From an uncultured Bacteroidia bacterium (GTDB lineage: Bacteria; Bacteroidota; Bacteroidia; Bacteroidales; F082): a DNA stretch of 64,000 nucleotides. The translations under genes and the position numbers were made by a program. Within the stretch, counting starts at the first letter, position 1; each line of letters opens with the position of its first letter. Below the pieces are notes generated by a model that was given only the letters and a program-made list of their open reading frames with translations, had not been told where the DNA came from and did no database searches. This document shows positions 50,752 through 58,468 of the stretch, one piece after another. Location: NCBI GenBank assembly GCA_902801625.1, contig CADCJI010000007.1, positions 40,800 to 104,799 of the forward strand, written 5' to 3'.

Positions 50752-52968
50752 TCAATCAATTCTATTTACATCAACAATACCATCAATGGCTTTTATCTTA
50801 TTGATCAACTGCTCCAACGCCTCCACATCGGTGATTTGCAGCACAATTCTCCCTTCAAAGAAGCCTTCCTTATCGGAGTTGAACACGATGTTCTTCATAT
50901 TGACCTCCAAATCCTCGGAAATGACCTTGGTGATTTTGCCCAACAAGCCCATGACATCGCGGCCATAGATGCGGATGGTGGCCTGCGAACCGTCTGCTTC
51001 CACACCGTTCCACTTCACCTTGATGATGCGGTAGCCGTAACGCTCCTGCAAGCCCTTGGCATTAGGACAATTGGTGCGATGGATGCTGATGGTGCCTTCG
51101 TTGGTGACGAAACCAAACACACGGTCGCCAGGAATAGGATTGCAGCACTTGGCCAACTTGTAGGTCACATTGCTGATGTCCTCTCCAATGGAGAGCGATT
51201 CCTCCACTTCAGCTCCCTGTTCCTTCTTCGATGTCCCAATCGTCTCAGGGATAGGCTTTTCGCCTTTATCGGTATTCTCACCGAACTTAGCCGTCAGGAA
51301 ACGCTTCACATCGGCGATGTCGATTTTCTCCGTGGAAATCCTGTGATAGAGTTGCAAGGAATTTTCCAATTTAAACTCTTTCACCAACATGTCGACCACG
51401 GTCTCCGAGAACGGCAGTTTCCAGTTTTTCAGCCTGCGCTGCAACATGCCCTTGCCCATCTCCGATTCTTTCAGCTCCTCTTCCTTGAGGTAACGACGGA
51501 TTTTGTTCTTGGCCTTTTCCGTGACTACCACATTGAGCCAGTCAGCGCGCGGCGACTGTTTCTTGCTCGTGATGATTTCCACCTTGTCGCCATTGGTCAA
51601 CTCGTGACGGATAGGCACCATGCGTCCGTTGACGCGCGCCCCATTGCAGGTCTCGCCCACTCGCGTATGCACCTCGTAGGCAAAATCCAACACAGTTGAG
51701 CCTATCGGAAGCTGTTTCAAGTCGCCTTCTGGGGTGAAAATGAATATCTTATCGGATTTGTGAATTTTCTTGTAGGAGTTCTCAAACGACACCATGCTGG
51801 GATTCTCCAACACTTGGCGCACATTGAGCAACCATTCCTCAGAGGTCTCCTTCTCACCTTTATAAAGGTAGTGTGCAGCCTGACCCGTTTCGGCAATCTC
51901 ATCCATGCGGGTAGTACGAATCTGCACCTCAAACCACAACTTGTCATCATATTTCACTGTGGTGTGCAGCGACTCATATCCCGATGCCTTCGGCTTGGTT
52001 ATCCAGTCGCGCAGGCGCTCGGGCATGGGATCGTAGATGTTGGTGATGGCCGAATACACACTCCAACAGCATTCCTGCTCGTCTTTCAAGGCACAATGGA
52101 TGATGACTCGCGCCGCCATCAGGTCGTAAACTTCCTCAAAAGGCACATTCTGTGCCTTCATCTTGGCGTATATCGACGGAATCGACTTCAGTCGCCACTT
52201 GACCGTATAAGTGAATTTGTATTTCCCGTTTTTCTTTGTCCTTTCGAGTTCAGCATCAATGCTTTCCGAAATCTTGGCGACAAACTTCTCCGCCGTCTGC
52301 TTGCGGGCTTCCTGTGAGGCTTGAATCTTGTTTTCAATCTCATGAAACAAGACCGGATTCTCAAACAGCATCAACTTTTCTTCCAACTCGGCCTTCAACT
52401 TGTACAAGCCCAACCTATGGACGATGGGAATGTAGATGTATTTGATTTCATGGAAGTACTTCGACAAGCGGTCGGCATCCACATCGTTTTGGTTACGAAC
52501 ATCATACACACGATGTACCACTTTCAGCAGCACCGAGCGCATGTCATCAATCATGGAGAGGAACAGCACCTGGAAGTTGTCCGAGTTATAGGCCACCTTT
52601 TCCGTGTCCAGCTGTGAAATCTGGCTGAAATCCTCAAGGATGATGGCAACCGTCTTGCCAAACTGTTCCCTCAGTTCCTTGCCGCTCACACCCGTCTTGT
52701 AGTCAATGCCATGGAGAAAAGCGGCCACCACAGAGATGTAGCCTAAGCCCACTTCGAGCACGGCGATGCGTCCCATCTCAATCAAGTGCATCATATAGGC
52801 CTTGCCCGACAAGAGGTAACGGCCGTCATATTCATCCAAACAATAACGGTAAGCCTTGTCGATCAGTTCCAATTGATTGGGTGCATTGATGAAAGGCTGA
52901 ATGTCCTTCAGCATCGATTCGTAGGCCTGCTGAATAGCCAATATTTCCAATGAAGAGTAACCTGCCAT
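50752..52968 (-). CDS. RelA/SpoT homologue with degenerate hydrolase domain
   Basis: 738 residues with the long Rel layout. The HD-domain region is present, but the motif HDxxED is replaced by HGIDYKT at about residue 86, and the later metal Asp is His in KVVHRVYDVRN, so (p)ppGpp hydrolysis should be lost. The synthetase keeps RLKSIPSIYAKMKAQ, EVYDLMAARVIIH and ASGYESLHTTV. TGS (IFIFTPEGDLKQLPIGSTVL), helical, RIS/zinc-finger-like (LAKCCNPIPGDRVFGFV) and ACT (ATIRIYGRDVMGLLGKITKV) domains follow. I read it as a RelA-type synthetase; an active hydrolase should be encoded elsewhere. It ends 11 bp before clpS begins on the same strand order. Confidence 0.88.
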   Translation of the reverse strand: MAGYSSLEILAIQQAYESMLKDIQPFINAPNQLELIDKAYRYCLDEYDGRYLLSGKAYMMHLIEMGRIAVLEVGLGYISVVAAFLHGIDYKTGVSGKELREQFGKTVAIILEDFSQISQLDTEKVAYNSDNFQVLFLSMIDDMRSVLLKVVHRVYDVRNQNDVDADRLSKYFHEIKYIYIPIVHRLGLYKLKAELEEKLMLFENPVLFHEIENKIQASQEARKQTAEKFVAKISESIDAELERTKKNGKYKFTYTVKWRLKSIPSIYAKMKAQNVPFEEVYDLMAARVIIHCALKDEQECCWSVYSAITNIYDPMPERLRDWITKPKASGYESLHTTVKYDDKLWFEVQIRTTRMDEIAETGQAAHYLYKGEKETSEEWLLNVRQVLENPSMVSFENSYKKIHKSDKIFIFTPEGDLKQLPIGSTVLDFAYEVHTRVGETCNGARVNGRMVPIRHELTNGDKVEIITSKKQSPRADWLNVVVTEKAKNKIRRYLKEEELKESEMGKGMLQRRLKNWKLPFSETVVDMLVKEFKLENSLQLYHRISTEKIDIADVKRFLTAKFGENTDKGEKPIPETIGTSKKEQGAEVEESLSIGEDISNVTYKLAKCCNPIPGDRVFGFVTNEGTISIHRTNCPNAKGLQERYGYRIIKVKWNGVEADGSQATIRIYGRDVMGLLGKITKVISEDLEVNMKNIVFNSDKEGFFEGRIVLQITDVEALEQLINKIKAIDGIVDVNRID

Positions 52969-52979
52969 GTGTTTTGCGC

Positions 52980-53252
52980 TTAATCAATCTTGACCGTGAG
53001 CTGGTGAGCAAGCAGGATGTCGTAATACGGCTTCAGTTCGTCGAAACTGCCATGCATGACGGCGCATTTGCCCTTGTAGTGGGTGATCCAGGCGCAGGTC
53101 TCGGCCTGCTCACGCGTATGATGGCACACCTTCATCAAGGTGTCGATGACATATTCAAAAGTATTCACATCGTCGTTGATGAGCAGCAGACTCTTCTCAT
53201 TTTCAATCAGTTCCTCTTCCAGCACATCAACATTTTCCTGTTCCTTGTTCAT
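52980..53252 (-). CDS. clpS: ClpS adaptor of the Clp protease
   Basis: 90 residues. ClpS delivers N-degron substrates to ClpAP/ClpCP. The ClpS signature is LLLINDDVNTFEYVIDTLMK, followed by HTREQAETCAWITHYKGKCA and VMHGSFDELKPYYDILLAHQ. The Asn-Asp-Asp motif that binds the substrate N-terminus is intact, and the length fits bacterial ClpS after a short variable N-terminus. It is divergent from the polysaccharide block and upstream of the relA-like gene. Confidence 0.9.
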   Translation of the reverse strand: MNKEQENVDVLEEELIENEKSLLLINDDVNTFEYVIDTLMKVCHHTREQAETCAWITHYKGKCAVMHGSFDELKPYYDILLAHQLTVKID

Positions 53253-53354
53253 TGCTCATAGTCTTTTCCTCCCGTAAAAACGGAATTCGGGGTGTAAAAT
53301 TACACATATTTTCGAAAATGAAGACCGAAAAAAGCCTCAAAGAACTTTTTTTCC

Positions 53355-53362
53355 TACTTTTG
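53355..53362 (+). promoter_or_regulatory. Predicted -7 promoter box of the polysaccharide block
   Basis: TACTTTTG followed by CCC, 22 bp before the flippase ATG at 53385, which implies a leader of about 15 nt. Confidence 0.5.
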
Positions 53363-53384
53363 CCCTCCGAACAACGACGCATCC

Positions 53385-54875
53385 ATGCAGAACCGCTTCA
53401 TCAAAAATATCATTTTCCTGCTGTTTCTCAACCTGTTGGTGAAGCCTTTCTGGATTCTCGGCATTGACCGCGAGGTGCAAAACCTGCTTGGCGACGCTTC
53501 ATACGGTACTTATCAGGCTCTTTTCAACTTCTCTTACCTTTTCTATATCCTCCTCGACCTCGGTATCACCAACTTCAACAGCCGTGCGGTCGCACAAGAC
53601 CCGAAAAACCTCTCGAAGCACTTTGGCGGCCTCACCGAAATCAAGCTCCTGCTGGGACTGCTCTATGCTGCCGTCATCTTCGTGGTCGGCTACTTCTGTG
53701 GCTACAATGAAGGCCTGAAACTCAAGCTGTTGTGCTGGTGCGGGCTCAACCAAGTGCTGCTCTCCTTCATCCTCTTCCTCAGGTCGAACATACAAGGTCT
53801 GTTGCTGTTCAAGCAGGACAGCATCCTCTCCGTCTTCGACCGCGTGCTGGCCATCATCATCATGTGCCTCATCCTGTGGAGTGGCTGGTTCCCAAAAGAA
53901 AAGTTCAACATCATCTGGTACCTGCAAGCCCAGACCGTGGCCTACATCGCCACCCTCGTGTTTGCTTTGGCCATCGTCCTCCGCCATGCCGAGCACCTCA
54001 GCTTTAAGCTCAACTTGCAGTTTTTCAAAGAGATACTGCGTCAAAGCCTGCCTTTCGCCCTGCTTGTCCTGCTGATGAGCGTCTACAGCCGCATCGAGCC
54101 CGTCCTGCTTGAGCGTCTTTTGGACGACAAGGGCGTACAAGCCGGCATTTACAGCCGCGCCTACCGTCTCTTCGATGCGGGCAACAACATCTCCAACCTG
54201 TTCGCTATCATGCTGTTGCCTATGTTTTCCGCCACGCTGAAAAACAAGCCGGAACTGAACAACTTGGTCAAGACCTCGTTCAATGTCATCGTTGCCATGG
54301 CGGGCATCGTCATGATTATGTGCGTCTTCTACCGCCAGGAAATCATGCATTTGATGTACCGTCCCGAGGAAGCCGAAACCGAAACCGCCTACCTTATGCG
54401 CATCGGGCAATATGCCAATGTGTTTCCATTATTGATGGGTAGTTTCTTCTGTTTGTCAACAACTTATATCTTCGGCACGCTGCTCACGGCCAATGGTAGT
54501 CTCAAGCAGCTCAACCTCGTGGCTGCCGCCGGCGTCATCATCAATATCCTGCTCAACCTCATGGTCATCCCGCGCTTCTACGCAGTGGGTGCCGCCTCCA
54601 CCAGCCTCTGCGTGCAAACTGTCACAGCTTTCCTTCAATACCTCCTTGCCAAACGCATTCTCAAGTTTGAAATGGGTGGTCGCTATTGGTTCCACATCGC
54701 CCTATTCATGACTACCGTTGTCGTGGTCACCTTCCTTGTCAAACATTTGAACCTCAACTGGATGGTTGGTTTCATCATCACTTTTGCCATCAATTGCGGT
54801 GCCATTTTCTTCACCCGATTGCTCAGCCTCAAGGAAATCGTGAGCCTTGTCCTCCCCAAGGAAAAAAAGGCCTAA
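53385..54875 (+). CDS. Oligosaccharide flippase (Wzx/MATE-type polysaccharide transporter)
   Basis: 496 residues with about 12 to 14 membrane helices, typical of Wzx/MviN-like flippases that move lipid-linked glycans across the inner membrane. Family features: GIDREVQNLLGDASYGTYQA at the N-terminus, LGITNFNSRAVAQDPKNLSK in the first loop, and IEPVLLERLLDDKGVQAGIY with YSRAYRLFDAGNNISNLFAI in the middle. The C-terminal helices (WFHIALFMTTVVVVTFLVKH) are ordinary. The genes that follow encode chain-length and polymerase functions, giving a Wzy-dependent export set. Confidence 0.85.
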   Translation: MQNRFIKNIIFLLFLNLLVKPFWILGIDREVQNLLGDASYGTYQALFNFSYLFYILLDLGITNFNSRAVAQDPKNLSKHFGGLTEIKLLLGLLYAAVIFVVGYFCGYNEGLKLKLLCWCGLNQVLLSFILFLRSNIQGLLLFKQDSILSVFDRVLAIIIMCLILWSGWFPKEKFNIIWYLQAQTVAYIATLVFALAIVLRHAEHLSFKLNLQFFKEILRQSLPFALLVLLMSVYSRIEPVLLERLLDDKGVQAGIYSRAYRLFDAGNNISNLFAIMLLPMFSATLKNKPELNNLVKTSFNVIVAMAGIVMIMCVFYRQEIMHLMYRPEEAETETAYLMRIGQYANVFPLLMGSFFCLSTTYIFGTLLTANGSLKQLNLVAAAGVIINILLNLMVIPRFYAVGAASTSLCVQTVTAFLQYLLAKRILKFEMGGRYWFHIALFMTTVVVVTFLVKHLNLNWMVGFIITFAINCGAIFFTRLLSLKEIVSLVLPKEKKA

Positions 54876-54911
54876 AATGTCTTTTTTCATTGCCAATTCA
54901 TGGGAATTCCC

Positions 54912-54919
54912 TATTTTTG
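54912..54919 (+). promoter_or_regulatory. Predicted -7 promoter box for the first Wzz-like gene
   Basis: TATTTTTG followed by GC, 23 bp before the ATG at 54942. It lies after the longer alternative start (54900), which therefore is unlikely to be used. Confidence 0.5.
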
Positions 54920-54941
54920 GCAACTTATTCTACACTTAAAC

Positions 54942-56012
54942 ATGGACGAACAGACACATAACACCTACAGTTCCAAATACTTATGCAGACTATTGGTGGA
55001 ATACAGGAAGCCCATATTCATCATTTTGGCGGTGGCCGCCCTCTGTGCCATCATTTTCAGTGCGCCATTTTTCATCACACCACTGTATAAGTCCACGACG
55101 GTCATCTACCCCACCTCCAGCAATTCCATCTCGAAAGTCTTGATCAGCACGACCTACCAGTCGGAAAAGGACATCATGAACTTCGGCGAGGACGAGCAGA
55201 CCGAACAGATGCTGCAAGTATTGAACTCAAACCGCGTGAGAGACAGGGTGATCAGCCGTTTCAACCTGATGGAACACTACAACATCAAGGCCAACAGCAA
55301 ATACCCCATCACCAAGCTGAACAAGCTCTATGACGCCCGCATCAAGTTCCGCCGGACGGAATACAACGCCGTGAAAATCACTGTTTTGGATTCAGACGCT
55401 GCCCTTTCTGCCCGCATCGCCAACGAGATTGCCGAGATTTTCGACAGCACGATGAACCAAATGCAGAAAGAGGTCGCCATCGAGGCCTTCCGCATCGTGG
55501 AACAAGAGTACAACACCCTCGTGGCCGAGATGAACATGCTCGAAGACTCGTTGAACACCTTGCGCAAGCTCGGCGTGTTCGACTACGAGTCGCAAGTGGA
55601 GATGCTCAGCCAACAGCTGGCAGTCGAATTAGGCAAAGGCAACTCACAGGGTGTCAAGAATATACAAGAAATGCTTGATGTTTTGGCCGAATACGGTGGT
55701 GCCTCCTACGCCATCAACGAGCGTTTGGACAACGACCGCCTGCAACTCTCTTTGGTCAAGTCGAAATACGAAGAAGCCAAGGTGGATGCCACCGAGTTCA
55801 TCCCGCACAAGTTTGTCGTCACCTCAGCCTTCCAAGCCGAGCGCAAGACCTATCCCATCCGCTGGATCATCGTGGTGGTCACTGTGCTGAGCACCTTCCT
55901 GCTGCTCCTCTTCTGCATCGTCTTCTATGACCGCTCGAAGGGCTTTTTTCGTTCCGAGGCCGAAAAAGAGGCGGCCACCAAGGAAAAAAGGCATCATCCC
56001 GGAAAAGAATGA
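54942..56012 (+). CDS. Wzz-like chain-length determinant protein 1
   Basis: 356 residues. A cytosolic N-terminus leads to TM1 (FIILAVAALCAIIFSAPFFI), the Wzz start PLYKSTTVIYPTSS, a long periplasmic coiled-coil region (EIFDSTMNQMQKEVAIEAFR, EQEYNTLVAEMNMLEDSLNT) and TM2 (IRWIIVVVTVLSTFLLLLFC), followed by a basic tail (KEAATKEKRHHPGKE). There is no BY-kinase domain. It is paralogous to the next gene: the region around TM1 is nearly the same. Such proteins set polysaccharide chain length together with the polymerase. Confidence 0.82.
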   Translation: MDEQTHNTYSSKYLCRLLVEYRKPIFIILAVAALCAIIFSAPFFITPLYKSTTVIYPTSSNSISKVLISTTYQSEKDIMNFGEDEQTEQMLQVLNSNRVRDRVISRFNLMEHYNIKANSKYPITKLNKLYDARIKFRRTEYNAVKITVLDSDAALSARIANEIAEIFDSTMNQMQKEVAIEAFRIVEQEYNTLVAEMNMLEDSLNTLRKLGVFDYESQVEMLSQQLAVELGKGNSQGVKNIQEMLDVLAEYGGASYAINERLDNDRLQLSLVKSKYEEAKVDATEFIPHKFVVTSAFQAERKTYPIRWIIVVVTVLSTFLLLLFCIVFYDRSKGFFRSEAEKEAATKEKRHHPGKE

Positions 56013-56067
56013 GCCGAAACCTGCACCTAATATAGTACCTACTACACCGAAAACAACAAATCAAATC

Positions 56068-57003
56068 ATGGATAACAATTTCAACAATCTTTCACTGGTT
56101 CAACTCGTGCTGAAATGGAAATGGCACATCATCATCATCACCGTGGTGGCCGCCCTCTGCGGTGCCATTTTCTCAAGCTCCATGTTCATCACGCCGCTCT
56201 ACAAGTCGGTGGCCGTGGCCTATCCCGCCAACATCAGTCCCTATTCCGACGAAAGTGAGACCGAACAGATGCTCGAAATCATCAATTCGACCTCCATCAT
56301 GGACTCCATCGTCGCGAAGTACGACTTGTGGACGGACTACAAAATCAACAAGGCCGACCAGTTTGCCAAGACCTATATGATCAACGAATACCGCAGCAAG
56401 GTCAAAATTGGAAAGACCCCCAACGAGGCGGTCAGCATCAGCGTGATGGACAAAGACCCCTTTGTGGCCTGCGACATTGCCAAGGATATCCTCAACTTCT
56501 ACGACCAGAAGGTGCACGACCTGCATACCCAGAAAGTGGGTGAAGTGGTGGCCATGTATGATATGCAACTGAAATTGAAGCAGCACGACATAGACTCACT
56601 AAAGCAAAACCTCACAGACCTCGCCACCAACTACGGCGTGCTCAATTATTCGGGCCAACTCCGCGAAGTGACACGTGGTTTCATCAACGGGTCGAACAAG
56701 GCCAACGAGTTGAAACAGAACCTCGAGCAATATGGTGCCGATGCTGTCGACTTGGAGACCAAGATCATCGCCGAGGCCAACACCTATTCCCTCATCAAGA
56801 GAGACTACGAGCAGAACCTGCGTTTCTTCAACTCGCACCTCACCTACTCCAACATCGTCACCGAGCCCTTCCCTGCCGACAAGAAAGCCTTCCCCGTGCG
56901 TTGGGTGGTGGTTGCCCTGAGTGCCTTGGGTGCTATGTTGCTTTCCATCGTGGTCATCTTCATCATCGAGAACCGCAAGCGTTTCGTAGGCGAAAAGAAA
57001 TAA
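56068..57003 (+). CDS. Wzz-like chain-length determinant protein 2
   Basis: 311 residues from MDNNFNNLSLVQLVLKWKWH; the frame extends upstream through the previous gene but without a family resemblance. TM1 (IIIITVVAALCGAIFSSSMF) and ITPLYKSVAVAYPANIS are followed by a periplasmic coiled coil (DMQLKLKQHDIDSLKQNLTD) and TM2 (WVVVALSALGAMLLSIVVIF). A duplicate of the gene upstream, separated by 55 bp. Two Wzz proteins beside one polymerase could give two chain-length classes or a hetero-oligomer; this is inference. Confidence 0.82.
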   Translation: MDNNFNNLSLVQLVLKWKWHIIIITVVAALCGAIFSSSMFITPLYKSVAVAYPANISPYSDESETEQMLEIINSTSIMDSIVAKYDLWTDYKINKADQFAKTYMINEYRSKVKIGKTPNEAVSISVMDKDPFVACDIAKDILNFYDQKVHDLHTQKVGEVVAMYDMQLKLKQHDIDSLKQNLTDLATNYGVLNYSGQLREVTRGFINGSNKANELKQNLEQYGADAVDLETKIIAEANTYSLIKRDYEQNLRFFNSHLTYSNIVTEPFPADKKAFPVRWVVVALSALGAMLLSIVVIFIIENRKRFVGEKK

Positions 57004-57006
57004 ACC

Positions 57007-58443
57007 GTGGAGAAGAAAGCGAAAATAGCCTGGCTCTATGTCATCGCGGCACTTTTCGTGGCCGTGGGGCTGTTTCTTGTGGTGAAGAAGAACACCTATC
57101 TCTTCTTTGCCCTTCCCGTCGTGCTGGGCGTGCTTTTGCTTTACATCTTCTCCTTGGACAAAGTGCTGTTGCTCACGGCCTTCACGGTGCCGCTCTCCGT
57201 CAACCTGAAAGTGCTTGAATCGGGTTTGGCCATCTCGCTGCCCGCCGAGCCGCTGCTGATGGGCATCTTGATTTTGTTCGTGGCCAAAATGCTCTACGAC
57301 GGCAAATTTGACCGACGCATCTCACGACACCCCATAGCCATCGTCATCTATTGCATGTTTGCTTGGATGCTTGTCACCACCATTACGAGCGAGATGCCCG
57401 TGGTGTCCATCAAGTTCATGCTGTCGAGGCTGTGGTTTGTCATCCCGGCCTTCTTCCTATGCGCCATTTTATTCAAGAATCCCAAAAACATCCATAAGTT
57501 CTTTTGGCTCTACATCGCTGCCTTGTGCATCGTGTGCGTCTACACCATCATCCACCATGCCCAGTTCGGCTTCGACGGCGACTCGGCCCACTGGGTGATG
57601 ACGCCTTTCTACAACGACCACACGGCCTACGGTGCAGCCTTGGCCATCTACCTCATCCTCGCCCTCGCCTATGTCTTCCTGCCTGGTGTAAAGAAGAGCC
57701 GCAGGCTCATCATTATCGGCGTGGTTGTGCTGCTCAGCGTCGCATTGATGCTCTCCAACTGCCGTGCGGCATGGCTCAGCATCATTGCCGCCTTGGCCGT
57801 TTTGATTTGCGTGCTGTTGAAGATCAAGTTCCGCTGGATTGCCGCCGCCGTCGTGATTCTGGTCGGCCTGTTTTTCGCCTTCCAAAACCAAATCATCGAC
57901 GCTTTGGAGAAGAACAACCAGGACGCTTCGGGCGACCTTGTGGAAAACATCCAATCCATCACCAACATTTCCACCGATGCCTCCAACCTCGAGCGCATCA
58001 ACCGCTGGCAGTCGGCCTTCCGTCTGTTCAACGAGCGCCCCGTATTTGGTTGGGGGCCAGGCACCTACCAATTCGTGTATGCGCCTTATCAGATGTCGAA
58101 GGAGAAGACCATCATCAGCACCAACGCCGGCGATGGCGGCAATGCCCACTCCGAGTATTTCGGTCCCTTGGCCGAACAGGGCGTGGTGGGTTCGCTCCTC
58201 GTGCTAGTCTTGGTCATCGTGACGGTATATTGCGGCCTGAAAACCTATGACCATTGCAAGAACAAAGAGGCCAAAGTCTTGGTCTTGGGTGCCACCCTCG
58301 CCTTCATCAGCTATTTCATCCACGGATTCCTCAACAACTTCTTGGACACCGACAAACTGGCCATCCCCGTGTGGAGCCTCGCCGCCTTGATTGCCGCCAT
58401 TGACGTATTCTATGCGGACAAGGAAGAATTTGTGGAGGAATAA
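57007..58443 (+). CDS. O-antigen ligase/polymerase family membrane protein (Wzy/WaaL-like)
   Basis: 478 residues from a GTG start 3 bp after the Wzz stop. About 11 to 12 membrane helices with the family's large periplasmic loop (Wzy_C) at residues about 300-390: SNLERINRWQSAFRLFNERP, FGWGPGTYQFVYAPYQMSKE and GGNAHSEYFGPLAEQGVVGS, where the Arg and His residues are thought to be catalytic. Whether it polymerises repeat units or ligates glycan to an acceptor cannot be settled from sequence; next to Wzx and Wzz, a polymerase is likelier. No glycosyltransferase genes lie in this block. Confidence 0.82.
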   Translation: MEKKAKIAWLYVIAALFVAVGLFLVVKKNTYLFFALPVVLGVLLLYIFSLDKVLLLTAFTVPLSVNLKVLESGLAISLPAEPLLMGILILFVAKMLYDGKFDRRISRHPIAIVIYCMFAWMLVTTITSEMPVVSIKFMLSRLWFVIPAFFLCAILFKNPKNIHKFFWLYIAALCIVCVYTIIHHAQFGFDGDSAHWVMTPFYNDHTAYGAALAIYLILALAYVFLPGVKKSRRLIIIGVVVLLSVALMLSNCRAAWLSIIAALAVLICVLLKIKFRWIAAAVVILVGLFFAFQNQIIDALEKNNQDASGDLVENIQSITNISTDASNLERINRWQSAFRLFNERPVFGWGPGTYQFVYAPYQMSKEKTIISTNAGDGGNAHSEYFGPLAEQGVVGSLLVLVLVIVTVYCGLKTYDHCKNKEAKVLVLGATLAFISYFIHGFLNNFLDTDKLAIPVWSLAALIAAIDVFYADKEEFVEE

Positions 58444-58455
58444 TTTGTTTTTTTA

Positions 58456-58463
58456 TAATTTTG
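58456..58463 (+). promoter_or_regulatory. Predicted -7 promoter box for the TPR regulator
   Basis: TAATTTTG followed by CAGCG, 5 bp before the ATG at 58469. This implies a nearly leaderless transcript, or a start site misplaced by a few bases. Confidence 0.4.
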
Positions 58464-58468
58464 CAGCG

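Noticed and set aside
53499-54410. 303-residue minus-strand reading frame
   Set aside because: Antisense to the flippase gene, very Glu/Gln/His/Val-rich in the way of complement shadows, no motif.
55927-56067. Longer start for the second Wzz-like protein
   Set aside because: The extension overlaps the first Wzz gene in another frame and has no family resemblance; the Met at 56068 precedes the conserved N-terminus.
57504-58250. 248-residue alternative frame in the polymerase/ligase gene
   Set aside because: Overlaps conserved Wzy_C residues in another frame; Arg/His/Pro-rich composition without motifs.
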